Assembly (NCBI GenBank): GCA_965215615.1 | Contig: OZ244068.1 | Coordinates: 930,001 to 994,000, forward strand | Origin: CBDATA01 sp965215615 | GTDB taxonomy: Bacteria > Acidobacteriota > Vicinamibacteria > Marinacidobacterales > Marinacidobacteraceae | Length of the DNA: 64,000 nucleotides | Reading direction: 5' to 3' | In this document: in pieces, positions 1 to 9,007 of the stretch | Layout: every line of letters starts with the position of its first letter | Position numbering within the stretch: position 1 is the first letter of the stretch | Made by a program: the position numbers and the translations under genes | Notes under the pieces: generated by a model | What the model was told of the DNA's origin: nothing | Database searches by the model: none | Seen by the model: the letters and a program-made list of their open reading frames with translations, nothing else

Positions 1-2
1 CG

Positions 3-1835
3 CGCTTCCGACCCGACGGGAAAGCTCTCGCGTTCCTCGCTTCCGGAGAGGGAGGCCGCCCGCAGATCTGGCTTCTCCCGCTGGCTGGCGGCGAGTCGGC
101 GCAGTTGACCCGCCTTCCCGGAGGGGTTTCCGATTTCTCCTGGGCTCCGGACGGAACCGTCCTCGCGGTGGTCTCGATGGATCCGGCACCCGAGGAGGAA
201 GAAAACGAACCCCGGCCCATCGTGGTGGATCGTCTCCAGTTCAAGCGGGACGGGCAGGGGTATCTCGACGACCGGCGCCGGCGGCTGTATCTGGTGGATG
301 CGAGCGACGGATCGCACCGACAGTTGACGGGAGGCCCCTTCGACGACCGCTCTCCGGTGTTTTCGCCGGACTCGCACGAGATCGCTTTCGTGAGCGTCCG
401 CCCGCCGGATGGCGGGGACCCGGATGCCACCGATAACAGCGACATCTTCCTGATCTCGCGGGACGGCGACCCTTCGACCGAACCGACGCGGCTCACGAGC
501 AATGAGGGGCCGGACCGCGACCCGGTATGGAGCCCCGATGGATCGTGGCTCGCCCACACCGGCAACCGCAAACCGGAGCTCATCTGGTATGCGACCGAGC
601 GGCTGTTTCTTCTGGACCGGACGACCGACGAAGTCGTCACGGTGGCGGAAGAGCTGGACCGGAATCTCTCGAACGTCTGGTTTTCCGGGGATGGCAGAAC
701 GATCTTCGCGATCGTCGAGGACTCGGGGACAAGGAGCCTGGTTCGGATGCCGGCCGAAAGCGGTGCCACCCCGGAAACGGTGCTCGGGGGCGAGCGGGTG
801 GTTTCTTCGCCCCATGGTCGGGGCGACCGTCTGGTTGCCCTTTCCGGCTCGGTGGAGCGGCCGGCCGAAGTCGTGGCGCAGAAGGGGAACGGGTCGATGC
901 GGCATCTCACCCGGGAGAACGATGCACTGCTCGCCGGGATTCGTCTCGGTGCGGTGGAGCGGATCACCTTCCCGAGCGCCGATGGCACCGAAATCCAGGG
1001 GTTCGTGACCAAGCCGCCGGATTTCGAGGAAGGACGGCGCTATCCCACCATCCTGTGGATCCACGGCGGTCCGGTGGCCCAGTTCTCGACCCGTTTCCAG
1101 GCGACCTGGCAGTTGTTCGCGGCGCGTGGATACCTGGTGGTGGCGGCGAATCCGCGCGGCTCCTCGGGGCGCGGAGAAGGCTTCGCCTCGGCGATCTGGG
1201 CGGACTGGGGAAATCTCGACGATCAGGATGTGAACGCCGCGGTGGATCACGTGATCGAGCGCGGCTGGGCCGACCCCGAGCGCCTCGGGGTGGGGGGCTG
1301 GAGCTACGGCGGCATCCTGACCAACTACGTGATCACGAAGACCCACCGCTTTCGGGCGGCGGTGAGCGGGGCGAGCGAGACCAGCTACCGGGCGGCCTAC
1401 GGAAACGACCACTACCAGTTGGAGTGGGAGCTGGAGCTCGGGTTGCCGTGGGAAAACCCCGATCTCTACGAGCGCCTTTCCCCCATCGCCCGTGTTCACC
1501 ACGTGAAGACACCCACCCTCGTGATGTGCGGCGAGAAGGACTGGAACGTTCCGCTCAGCCAGTCCGAGAACCTCTACCAGAGCCTCCGCCGGCTCGGCGT
1601 TCCCACCGAACTCGTCATCTATCCGGGGGAGAGCCACGGCATCCGGCGGCCCTCGTTCCAGGAGGATCGCTACCGGCGCTGGCTCGACTGGTACGACCGC
1701 TTCCTCGGGGAACCGCAAGACGACGGCGGGGGATCAGAACCCGAAGCGGACCCCGAAGGTGATCTGGCGCTTCAGGTAGTCGCCGAAGAAGTGCTGCTGG
1801 ATATCCTGATTCAGCAGGTTGACGACCCGCAGTGA
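3..1835 (+). CDS. S9 family prolyl oligopeptidase-type peptidase (5' end outside window)
   Basis: The open frame runs in from the left edge without a start, so the gene begins upstream. The visible N-terminal part is a TolB/WD40-like beta-propeller with repeated 'SPDG'-type blades (FSPDSHEIAF, WSPDGSWLA). The C-terminal half is an alpha/beta hydrolase: the nucleophile elbow GGWSYGG lies near position 1305, the acid follows in MCGEKDWNVP, and the His is in GESHGI near 1632. This is the dipeptidyl/acylaminoacyl peptidase family, which cleaves short peptides and is often periplasmic in diderms; the signal peptide would lie off-window. The last ~34 codons are antisense to the 3' end of the TonB receptor gene, and this tail (QDDGGGSEPEADPEG...) does not look like conserved peptidase sequence. 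Confidence 0.9.
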   Translation, partial: RFRPDGKALAFLASGEGGRPQIWLLPLAGGESAQLTRLPGGVSDFSWAPDGTVLAVVSMDPAPEEEENEPRPIVVDRLQFKRDGQGYLDDRRRRLYLVDASDGSHRQLTGGPFDDRSPVFSPDSHEIAFVSVRPPDGGDPDATDNSDIFLISRDGDPSTEPTRLTSNEGPDRDPVWSPDGSWLAHTGNRKPELIWYATERLFLLDRTTDEVVTVAEELDRNLSNVWFSGDGRTIFAIVEDSGTRSLVRMPAESGATPETVLGGERVVSSPHGRGDRLVALSGSVERPAEVVAQKGNGSMRHLTRENDALLAGIRLGAVERITFPSADGTEIQGFVTKPPDFEEGRRYPTILWIHGGPVAQFSTRFQATWQLFAARGYLVVAANPRGSSGRGEGFASAIWADWGNLDDQDVNAAVDHVIERGWADPERLGVGGWSYGGILTNYVITKTHRFRAAVSGASETSYRAAYGNDHYQLEWELELGLPWENPDLYERLSPIARVHHVKTPTLVMCGEKDWNVPLSQSENLYQSLRRLGVPTELVIYPGESHGIRRPSFQEDRYRRWLDWYDRFLGEPQDDGGGSEPEADPEGDLALQVVAEEVLLDILIQQVDDPQ

Positions 1836-4040
1836 CGGACGGATCGCGCCTTCCCGGAGCTCTGCCGAGAGGCTCGCGTTCACCATGGTATAAGCCTCGG
1901 TCCAGCCGTAGTAATCCGAGGTCAGCACGTCGGTCCAGTACGCCCCGTCGCTGTAGTTGGCGGTGACCCCCGCGCGGATGATTCCGAATCTTCCGTTCAG
2001 GCCCACGTTCAGACGGTGGGTGGGCGGGGCCGGGATTTCCTCGATGTCATCCGCCGAGAAACCGCGGAAGCTCGGCTCTGCCTGGTAGGAGTAGTTCACG
2101 TCGGCGGTCACTTCCCGGGTGAGCTCGGCACGGAGTCCGACTTCGAATCCGGAGTCCCGGATGTATTCGCGGTTCACATAGGTGAGCACCGCCGGGAGCC
2201 GGACATCGGCAAGCGTTTCGAGCAGCGGGATCAGGTACGCCGCGTCCTGGCCGATCGCGGCGATGTTGTCCGGCAGCAGGCCGGGAGGAGCGGCGGCGGC
2301 GAGATTCCCGATGTATTGCTGGACTTCGGAGAAGGCTTCCCGCCAGCCATCCGGCGGGTTTTCCGCCGAGTAGAAGATATCGTCGGTGAAATCGATGTTG
2401 TCGTCGGTCTCGTTGATGTAGAAGGCGAGCGAGCCGGTCAGCCGGTCGCCGAGCGCGCCGGTCCAGCCGACTTCCCACGCGGTCCGGTTTTCCTGGATGA
2501 CGGTGGTGCTTCCGGCGACCAGGATCGGGAGCGTGTAGTCGACCGGGGCGGGAAGGACTTCGTCGGGCACGTTGAAGTTCGGGAAGAAAGCCCGGAACGC
2601 CGGCCGCAGGTCGAAGGTCGCCGGGTTGCCGAGCGGGATGCGCAGGTGGTTGTTGGCGAGGGATGGCGCGCGGAAGGCCCGGTTGTAGGAAGCGCGAAGC
2701 GAGTGGCGTGGGGTCGGCTTGAAGATCAGGGTGGTGCGCGGCGAGAAAACGAAGTTCTCGATGGAGCTGATCCGGTCCGCGCGGACTCCGAGAATCCAGC
2801 GGAAGCGGTCGTTGATGAAGAACTCGTCGTTCACATAGAGCCCGACCTCGTTGCGGCCCGGGTTTTCTTCGGACAGCGAGAAATTCCAGTCGATGTAGCG
2901 GGCGTTCCCGCCGTAGCTGAAAAGGTGACGGCCTCCGAGAAACCGCTCGTCCTTGAAACTCAGATCCCAGGTGTTCGAGGTCAGGTCTCCCTCCACGAAG
3001 TTGCCGGCCGGATCCTGGGACACCGTCGTCTCGAAATCCGAAACCGTGCGGTTCAGGAACGCGCCGACTTCCATCGAGCCATTGCGGTACTGGACCCGGC
3101 CGTAGCCCATTCCGGAGCCGGGGAGGATATGGAACGGCCCCACCCCGCTGTGGAGGATGCCTTCCGTGGATGAGTACCCCCCGGAAAGGATGAACCCGCT
3201 GTTCCGGTCCGGAGCATCCCAGTCCAGCCGGAAGTCGCCCTTGGGATTCCTGCTGTCGATGGCACCGTACTCAGGCCAGGAAACCCCGGACCCGTTCGGA
3301 ATTTCGCCCGCCGGCCTCGCGAAGCCGTCCGACTGCGAGTAGCCGAGCGAGACCCGCCAGGCGAGATCGTCGTTCGGTGCCTGGGCGTGGGTCGCCGTCA
3401 ACTGGAAGGTCTGGCCGGTGTCGAGATCGCTCCCCGGGGCACTGCGGTCGAAGAATCCGTACCGCATGTCGAGGCTCGTGCCCTGCTGGTCGCGAGGCTT
3501 CTTCGAGATCAGGTTCACGACTCCGCTCATCGCGTTCGCTCCCCAGACCGCGGAAGCGGGTCCCCGGACCACCTCGACCTGCGCGAGGTCGTCCACCTGT
3601 GACGAAATCATGTCCCAGGCCACGAAGCCGAAGAAATCCTGATAGACCGAACGGCCGTCCACCAGCACGAGCTGCGAAGTGGCGAGCGTTCCCGTGCGGC
3701 CGCGGGTGGTCACGTTGAAGTCGCGGTTCGATATCTGGATGACGTTGGCTCCCGGGGTTTGACGAACCAGGTCGGCGAAGTTGGAGGAGGCCTGGGACTG
3801 GATGGCTTCGAGATCCACCACCGCCACCGGGGCGGGCGCGTTGATGATCTCCACTTCGGTCCGCGATGCAGTCACGACCAGCGTCTCGGAGAAGCGTGCC
3901 GCTTCTTCGGTCGTCTCCTCTTCCGGAGGCGGCTGTTCGGTCTCCCCGGCGGTCTGGGACGAGGCCTTGGCAGCGAAGCCCCCGAAGACAAGGAGGGCGA
4001 AGAGGCCCGCTCTCGCCGGGTTTCGGAAATCTCGGAACAT
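1734..4040 (-). CDS. TonB-dependent outer-membrane receptor
   Basis: Predicted 768-residue outer-membrane receptor. The start at 4040 gives MFRDFRNPARAGLFALLVFG, a signal peptide, and is preceded by GGGAGA seven bases upstream; the frame stays open further upstream but without conserved sequence. After the signal peptide comes a TonB-box-like SETLVVTAS, then a plug domain (LVLVDGRSVYQ; VEVVRGPASAVWGANAMSGV) and a long beta-barrel ending in the aromatic signature VRFGF. The substrate cannot be named from sequence; catecholate siderophore, vitamin or peptide uptake are all possible. Energy would come from the TonB/ExbBD system encoded at 9.0-11.5 kb. The gene converges on, and overlaps by 102 bp, the S9 peptidase gene, so peptide-linked uptake is a possibility but only inference. 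Confidence 0.92.
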   Translation of the reverse strand: MFRDFRNPARAGLFALLVFGGFAAKASSQTAGETEQPPPEEETTEEAARFSETLVVTASRTEVEIINAPAPVAVVDLEAIQSQASSNFADLVRQTPGANVIQISNRDFNVTTRGRTGTLATSQLVLVDGRSVYQDFFGFVAWDMISSQVDDLAQVEVVRGPASAVWGANAMSGVVNLISKKPRDQQGTSLDMRYGFFDRSAPGSDLDTGQTFQLTATHAQAPNDDLAWRVSLGYSQSDGFARPAGEIPNGSGVSWPEYGAIDSRNPKGDFRLDWDAPDRNSGFILSGGYSSTEGILHSGVGPFHILPGSGMGYGRVQYRNGSMEVGAFLNRTVSDFETTVSQDPAGNFVEGDLTSNTWDLSFKDERFLGGRHLFSYGGNARYIDWNFSLSEENPGRNEVGLYVNDEFFINDRFRWILGVRADRISSIENFVFSPRTTLIFKPTPRHSLRASYNRAFRAPSLANNHLRIPLGNPATFDLRPAFRAFFPNFNVPDEVLPAPVDYTLPILVAGSTTVIQENRTAWEVGWTGALGDRLTGSLAFYINETDDNIDFTDDIFYSAENPPDGWREAFSEVQQYIGNLAAAAPPGLLPDNIAAIGQDAAYLIPLLETLADVRLPAVLTYVNREYIRDSGFEVGLRAELTREVTADVNYSYQAEPSFRGFSADDIEEIPAPPTHRLNVGLNGRFGIIRAGVTANYSDGAYWTDVLTSDYYGWTEAYTMVNASLSAELREGAIRPSLRVVNLLNQDIQQHFFGDYLKRQITFGVRFGF

Positions 4041-4169
4041 GTTGGGTCTCCCGCTGCGCGGTGATTCGCGAGCTCTCGGGCCGGGAAGGTAGGCTTCCGG
4101 CCGCGCTCGCGGACCAATATAGCGGAATGCCCGCCCGTTTCGGGATGATCCGAGGCCGCCGTTTCTTTC

Positions 4170-5585
4170 ATGCCCAGCATCACCCACCCCCAAATCCTCG
4201 GAGCGCTCGAGGCGGTATCCAATCCCGAATTCGAGGGGCGGGATATCGTCGCCCTCGAGCAGGTTTCCGACATCCGGGTCTGCGCGCCTGTCGTGAGCGT
4301 GACGATCTCCTTGCCCAACGTGGGGAGCGAGGCGCAAGAAGCCATCCGGGCGGCGGCACGGACGGCGCTTCTTGGCCTCCCGGAGATCGAAATCGCCGAG
4401 GTTCGGGTGGTGGAGCGGGTTCGCGACTCCCGGACACCCCCGGCACCGGAGCAGCCCTCCGGCGGGAGGCCGATGGGGGGAGCTCCTCCGGCTCCCTCGA
4501 AGCCCCCCGGGGTGCGGAACGTCATCGCGATCGCTTCCGGAAAGGGCGGAGTGGGGAAGAGCACGGTGTCCGCGAACCTTGCGGTGGCGCTCGCGTCAGA
4601 CGGAGCGAAAGTCGGCCTTCTCGATGCCGATGTCTATGGTCCCTCCCAGACGACCATGCTGGGCGTGGACACCCAGCCCGAAACCGATGAACAGAGGCGG
4701 CTCCTGCCACGCGAAGCCCACGGTGTCCGCTTCATCTCCATGGGGATGCTCTCCTCGAAGGAAACGCCGGTCATCTGGCGCGGGCCGATGGCTTCGAGGC
4801 TCGTGCAGCAGTTCCTCGGTGGCGTGGTCTGGGGGGAACTCGACTATTTGCTGGTGGATCTTCCGCCGGGGACCGGCGATGTCCAGTTGACCATCGCCCA
4901 GACGGCGGCGCTCGCCGGAGCGGTCATCGTCACCACTCCCCAGGCGGTGGCGCGCACCATCGCCGAAAAAGGGCTCCGGATGTTCCAGCCGGTTCGGGTG
5001 CCGGTTCTCGGAATCGTCGAGAACATGGGCGCTTTCCTGTGCCCGCACTGCGGCGAGCAGACGGAGATCTTCGCGTCCGGCGGAGGAAAGGAAGTGGCGA
5101 GCGATCTCGGGATTCCCTTTCTGGGAGGGGTTCCGCTGGATCCGCGGGTGGTCGCCGCCGGAGACGAGGGACACCCGACGGTGATCCGCGACCCCGAGAG
5201 CCCGGCGGCGAAGGCGTGGCGATCCATCGCCCGCCGGGTGTCGATCGAGGTCGCGCGTGTCCAGCAAGAGAGACAGGATGGCCAACCCGAATCGGTAACC
5301 GTCGAAGACGGTGCCATCGCGGTGCGCTGGAGCGATGGTTCCGAGGACCGGCTCGGCTTCGAATACCTTCGCAATCACTGCCCGTGCGCGACCTGCGTGG
5401 ATGAATGGAGCGGCGAGCGACGCTCCCTGACGCTCCTGCTGCCTTCGAATTTCGCTCCGACCCGGCTCATTCCGGTCGGAAACTACGGGACCCAGGTTCA
5501 CTGGAGCGACGGCCACCAGACCGGCATATTCAGCCACCATCTGCTGCGGAACCTGGCGCGCCAGCAGGCGGCGGCCGGCGGCTGA
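4170..5585 (+). CDS. mrp: Mrp/NBP35 iron-sulfur carrier ATPase fused to DUF971
   Basis: A 471-residue protein with three parts. Residues ~1-85 resemble the MIP18/DUF59 domain found at the N-terminus of Mrp proteins. Residues ~115-350 are the Mrp P-loop ATPase, with Walker A GKGGVGKS at ~124-131, the deviant Walker region LLDADVYGPSQ and the Cys pair in FLCPHCGE that binds the bridging Fe-S cluster. Residues ~375-460 are a DUF971 (gamma-butyrobetaine hydroxylase-like N-terminal) domain with LRNHCPCATCVDEWSG, a cysteine-rich, probably metal-binding segment. Mrp proteins deliver Fe-S clusters to apo-enzymes in the cytoplasm. The gene is divergent from the TonB receptor gene and convergent with rel. 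An Ala/Pro-rich linker at ~88-114 separates the first two domains. Confidence 0.92.
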   Translation: MPSITHPQILGALEAVSNPEFEGRDIVALEQVSDIRVCAPVVSVTISLPNVGSEAQEAIRAAARTALLGLPEIEIAEVRVVERVRDSRTPPAPEQPSGGRPMGGAPPAPSKPPGVRNVIAIASGKGGVGKSTVSANLAVALASDGAKVGLLDADVYGPSQTTMLGVDTQPETDEQRRLLPREAHGVRFISMGMLSSKETPVIWRGPMASRLVQQFLGGVVWGELDYLLVDLPPGTGDVQLTIAQTAALAGAVIVTTPQAVARTIAEKGLRMFQPVRVPVLGIVENMGAFLCPHCGEQTEIFASGGGKEVASDLGIPFLGGVPLDPRVVAAGDEGHPTVIRDPESPAAKAWRSIARRVSIEVARVQQERQDGQPESVTVEDGAIAVRWSDGSEDRLGFEYLRNHCPCATCVDEWSGERRSLTLLLPSNFAPTRLIPVGNYGTQVHWSDGHQTGIFSHHLLRNLARQQAAAGG

Positions 5586-5597
5586 GCCGGCTCCTGG

Positions 5598-7766
5598 TCA
5601 GGCGGGAGTGGGGACGGCGTTGCCCCGGCGGACTTCGATGACTCCGGGGACGGCCCGGAGCGTCCGGGAGATCACATCCGCTTCCGCGGCGTTTTCGACG
5701 GCGACCGTGACCTGGATCGTGCCCTGGCGATCTTCGTCCGTACTGGCGCGCACCGTCCGGATGTCGGTATCGGCTTCGGCGATGACCCGGGTGATGTCCG
5801 CGAGGACTCCCTTGCGGTTTTCGACCTTGACCACGAAGTCGGTGTCGTGGCGGATCCCGGCGGTGGATTTCCAGCTCACTACGACCCTTCGATTCGGATC
5901 CTGGATCAGCTCGGAGAGATCCCGGCAGCCCACGTTGTGGACCGAGACACCCTTGCCCTCGGTGATGTACCCGGTGATCGTTTCGCCGGGAAGCGGAGCA
6001 CAGCAGGCCGCCCGTTGCACCAGGGTGTCTCCGAGACCGCTCACCTGAATCTGCCCCGGCTCCCGGCCGATCATGCGCCGCACGGTTGCCGAGATTCCGC
6101 CGCTGCCCTCGGGCGATTCGGAGAACTGCCGACCCGGGAAGCAGGCGGCGAGTACCCTGGCGGCTGAGACCTTTCCGTAGCCGATGGCTGCGAAGAGATC
6201 GTCCATGTCCGAGCAGCCGTGCTGGCCGAAGACGGCCGGGAGTGTCCCGGATGCCCGGATCCGCCGAAGGCTCAGGTCGTGGATGCGCGCTTCCTTGTCG
6301 AGCAGCTTCCTGCCGATCGCGATGCTCTCGCGACGGGCTTCGACATTCAGCCGCGCCTGGATACGTCGCTTGGCCCGGTTCGTCCGGGCGATCCGCAGCC
6401 ACCCGGAGTTGGGACGACCGTTCTTGCGGGTCAGGATTTCGCAGATGTCCCCGTTGCGCAGGGAGTAGTCGAGGTTCACCATCGCACCGTTCACCCGGGC
6501 GCTGTGGCACTCGTGTCCGACCTCGGTATGGATGGCGTATGCGAAGTCGATGGGAGTGGCACCGCGTGGCAGCGTCTTCACTTCTCCTTTCGGGGTGAAG
6601 CAGTGCACTTCTTCGGGATAGAGATCGATCTTGAGGCTGTTCAGGAACTCGTGAGGGTCTTCCACTTCTTTTTGCCATTCGAGGACCTGCCGCAGCCAGG
6701 CGAAATTCTTGATTTCTGCCTCTCCCTGCGGCGCGGCGGCCTTGTATCCCCAGTGGGCGGCAATCCCGTCCTCGGCCACCCGGTGCATTTCCGCGGTGCG
6801 TATCTGTACTTCGAAGTGGGTCCCCGATTCGGTGAGCAGGCTGGTGTGGAGCGACCGGTATCCGTTCGGCCGCGGCATCGCGATGAAATCCTTGATGCGT
6901 CCGGGGATCGGAGTCCAGGCGTTATGGATCACTCCGAGCGCCGCGTAGCAGTGGGGGACGGTGTCGGTTACGAGTCGCAGCGCGATGAAGTCGTACATCT
7001 GATCCAGTTCGATTTCCTGGCGTTTCATCTTCTGGTAGATCGAATAGATGCTCTTGGTTCTTCCGGAGAGCTCGCCGGGGATGTCTTCTGCCTGGAGTCG
7101 TCGTTTGAGGGTACGGGTGATATCCCGGATGAAATCGTTGGCCCATCGGGATTTCGAACGCACCCGGGCATGCAGCACGTCGTAGGTTTGCGGCTCCAGG
7201 AAACGGAGCGAGAGGTTCTGGAGTTCGGCCTCCATGAGCCCCATGCCGAGACGTCCGGCGAGCGGGGCGTACACGTCGATGGTTTCGGTGGCGATGCGAC
7301 GCTGTTTTTCCTCGCGCAGGTAGCCGAGGGTTCGCATGTTGTGGAGCCGGTCCGCCAGCTTGATGAGGATGACCCGGAGGTCATCGGTCATCGCGATCAC
7401 CATCTTCCGGACGTTCTCGGCCTGGTTCGCTTCGGCGGTGGCGAACTCGACCTTGCTCAACTTGGTCAGGCCTTCGATGATGCGGCGCGCGTCGCGTCCG
7501 AAACTTCGCTCGATATCGGAGGCCGTGACCTCGGTGTCCTCGATCACGTCGTGGAGAAGCCCGCAGGCGACCGTAACCACGTCGAGGCGAAGGCCGGCGA
7601 GAATGGCCGAGACCTCGAGCGGATGGCTCAGATACGGTTCGCCGCTTCGCCGGGTCTGGCCACCGTGCGCCTTGGCGGCCACCACGTAGGCGCGCCGCAG
7701 AAAGTCGAAATCGGCATCCGGCTGGTACTTGCGAACCGCTTCGGTGATGGTTTCGAAGCGGATCAT
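5598..7766 (-). CDS. rel: Bifunctional (p)ppGpp synthetase/hydrolase (Rel/SpoT)
   Basis: A 722-residue RelA/SpoT homologue, the usual length for bifunctional enzymes. Order: HD hydrolase domain (HPLEVS, GLLHDVIEDT, RLHNMRTLG) in residues ~45-200; synthetase domain with MYDFIALRLV, MPRPNGYRSLH and EVQIRTAEMH at ~245-360; TGS domain (CFTPKGEVKTLPRGATPIDF) near 390; and a C-terminal ACT domain (VVKVENRKGVLADITRVI). The synthetase loop reads RIKD, the RxKD form typical of bifunctional enzymes, and the HD residues are intact, so both making and degrading (p)ppGpp is expected. A TAGAATC box lies 46 bp upstream of the start. It is separated from the upstream TPR gene by an intrinsic terminator and so is probably transcribed on its own. 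Confidence 0.96.
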   Translation of the reverse strand: MIRFETITEAVRKYQPDADFDFLRRAYVVAAKAHGGQTRRSGEPYLSHPLEVSAILAGLRLDVVTVACGLLHDVIEDTEVTASDIERSFGRDARRIIEGLTKLSKVEFATAEANQAENVRKMVIAMTDDLRVILIKLADRLHNMRTLGYLREEKQRRIATETIDVYAPLAGRLGMGLMEAELQNLSLRFLEPQTYDVLHARVRSKSRWANDFIRDITRTLKRRLQAEDIPGELSGRTKSIYSIYQKMKRQEIELDQMYDFIALRLVTDTVPHCYAALGVIHNAWTPIPGRIKDFIAMPRPNGYRSLHTSLLTESGTHFEVQIRTAEMHRVAEDGIAAHWGYKAAAPQGEAEIKNFAWLRQVLEWQKEVEDPHEFLNSLKIDLYPEEVHCFTPKGEVKTLPRGATPIDFAYAIHTEVGHECHSARVNGAMVNLDYSLRNGDICEILTRKNGRPNSGWLRIARTNRAKRRIQARLNVEARRESIAIGRKLLDKEARIHDLSLRRIRASGTLPAVFGQHGCSDMDDLFAAIGYGKVSAARVLAACFPGRQFSESPEGSGGISATVRRMIGREPGQIQVSGLGDTLVQRAACCAPLPGETITGYITEGKGVSVHNVGCRDLSELIQDPNRRVVVSWKSTAGIRHDTDFVVKVENRKGVLADITRVIAEADTDIRTVRASTDEDRQGTIQVTVAVENAAEADVISRTLRAVPGVIEVRRGNAVPTPA

Positions 7767-7812
7767 GGGCGGCGGCTGGCGGCTGCGACGGAGCGGATGG
7801 CCGCCGCCCCGG

Positions 7813-7818
7813 ATTCTA
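7813..7818 (-). promoter_or_regulatory. Candidate -10 box (TAGAAT) upstream of rel
   Basis: TAGAAT on the minus strand, followed by C, 46 bp upstream of the rel start codon. The same box recurs close to several other starts in this window. No clear -35 was found, so this is tentative. Confidence 0.3.
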
Positions 7819-7824
7819 GGCGGG

Positions 7825-7864
7825 AAACGAAAAGAGCCGGCCGCGCCCGAAGACGCGACCGGCT
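7825..7864 (-). terminator. Intrinsic terminator after the tonB-exbBD-TPR operon
   Basis: On the minus strand an 11-bp stem (AGCCGGTCGCG pairing with CGCGGCCGGCT, one G-U pair) encloses an 8-nt loop and is followed by CTTTTCGTTT. It lies 26 bp past the stop of the TPR lipoprotein gene and before rel, so it should end the upstream operon. Confidence 0.75.
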
Positions 7865-7889
7865 GCTGCTGGGAGAGATCGGGATGCCT

Positions 7890-8975
7890 CTATTCGGGTT
7901 CCTCGGGCATGGCTTCGCCACTGGCGGCGGCTTCGGCGGCCGCGGCAGCCGCAGCCCGCTGGGCTTCCTGCTGGGCTTCCCGAAGCTCGAGTGCCCGGTT
8001 GCGGTACTCGTCGGCTTCCGCGATGTAGGCGTTCGCGTTGCGCGGGTCCACCTTGGCCTTCTCCCGAAGGAGCAGGTTCTTGTAAACGAGCGCATCCACG
8101 TATTCGTCGTTGAGCTCCAGAGCGTTGTCGAGTTGCTCGATGCCGAGGTCGATGAACTCGGAGCGCTGTCGCTGGTTCAGATCCGGATCCCGATAGACCT
8201 TGTCCCAGTAGTAGGTCGAGATCAGGTAGTAGCCCTCCGGGTTGTCCGGGTTCACGTCCCGGGCGCGGCCGAGCCACTCCATGGTCTCGTCGAACCGGCC
8301 ATGCTTGTTGAGCAGGTTGGCGACCTGGCGGTAGCCGAGCGGGTCGTCCGGATTGAGTTCCACCGGCTTTTCGTATGCGGCCACGACCTTGTCGAGAAGC
8401 GGGTTCTCTTCCGGGTCATGGAATCGCTCGTACATGTCCGCGAGCGCGTAGTAGCGACCGGGCTCTTCCGGATCCAGCTCGATCAACCGCTGGAAGTACC
8501 GCTCGGCACCTTCGAGATCCCGGAGGTAATCCCGATGGATGGCGGCGAGCTGCTCGGCGGCATAACGCTCGTAGAGAGCGATCACTTCCTTGCGGTCCTC
8601 CTCCAGATTCGGGTCGCGAAGCGCCGTGGAGACGGTCTCGATGGTCTCCTCGTACTTCATGCGGGCCTGTTCGAGGCGCGCGTCGTTTTCCGGATCGTCC
8701 ATCATGTTCGGGGCGTAGAGCAGGTGATGGCTGCTCGCGGTGAAGAAACGGAGCGTCGTCTGGACGACCGGGTCGTCCGCGGGCGCGTTCTCCATCGCTT
8801 CTGCATACGCCTCGATGGCTTCCTCGTATTCCTGGTTGACGTAGGCATCGTTCGCCCGCTGGAAAGCGCGGAGCGCGGAGAGCTGGTCCAGGTAATCCCC
8901 GACACCACAGCCGGTCGTGCCCACGGCGAGTCCGAGGACGAGAAGCAGGCGCCGAGCGCCGGAAGTGCGAGTCAT
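7890..8975 (-). CDS. TPR-repeat lipoprotein
   Basis: A 361-residue predicted lipoprotein. The start at 8975 gives MTRTSGARRLLLVLGLAVGT followed by the lipobox Cys (TTGC, Cys at ~22). The rest is a run of helical tetratricopeptide repeats (AFQRANDAYVNQEYEEAIEA; YFQRLIELDPEEPGRYYALA; WLGRARDVNPDNPEGYYLIS), ending in an Ala/Glu-rich tail. TPR lipoproteins of this type are usually periplasm-facing scaffolds. It is the last gene of the tonB-exbB-exbD-exbD operon, so a role in assembling or stabilising the energising complex, or in the cell envelope, is plausible but not shown. The Shine-Dalgarno plus start codon is duplicated in tandem upstream, giving an alternative in-frame start at 8990 that adds MGGSS. 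Confidence 0.8.
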   Translation of the reverse strand: MTRTSGARRLLLVLGLAVGTTGCGVGDYLDQLSALRAFQRANDAYVNQEYEEAIEAYAEAMENAPADDPVVQTTLRFFTASSHHLLYAPNMMDDPENDARLEQARMKYEETIETVSTALRDPNLEEDRKEVIALYERYAAEQLAAIHRDYLRDLEGAERYFQRLIELDPEEPGRYYALADMYERFHDPEENPLLDKVVAAYEKPVELNPDDPLGYRQVANLLNKHGRFDETMEWLGRARDVNPDNPEGYYLISTYYWDKVYRDPDLNQRQRSEFIDLGIEQLDNALELNDEYVDALVYKNLLLREKAKVDPRNANAYIAEADEYRNRALELREAQQEAQRAAAAAAAEAAASGEAMPEEPE

Positions 8976-9002
8976 GCTTGATCCTCCCATGCTTGATCCT
9001 CC
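8973..9002 (-). repeat. 15-bp tandem duplication of Shine-Dalgarno plus start codon
   Basis: The 15-bp unit GGAGGATCAAGCATG occurs twice head-to-tail, so both the ribosome-binding site and the ATG of the TPR lipoprotein gene are duplicated in frame. Either ATG (8990 or 8975) has an equally placed GGAGG. The duplication lies between the exbD stop (9008) and the TPR gene. Confidence 0.85.
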
Positions 9003-9007
9003 CACGG

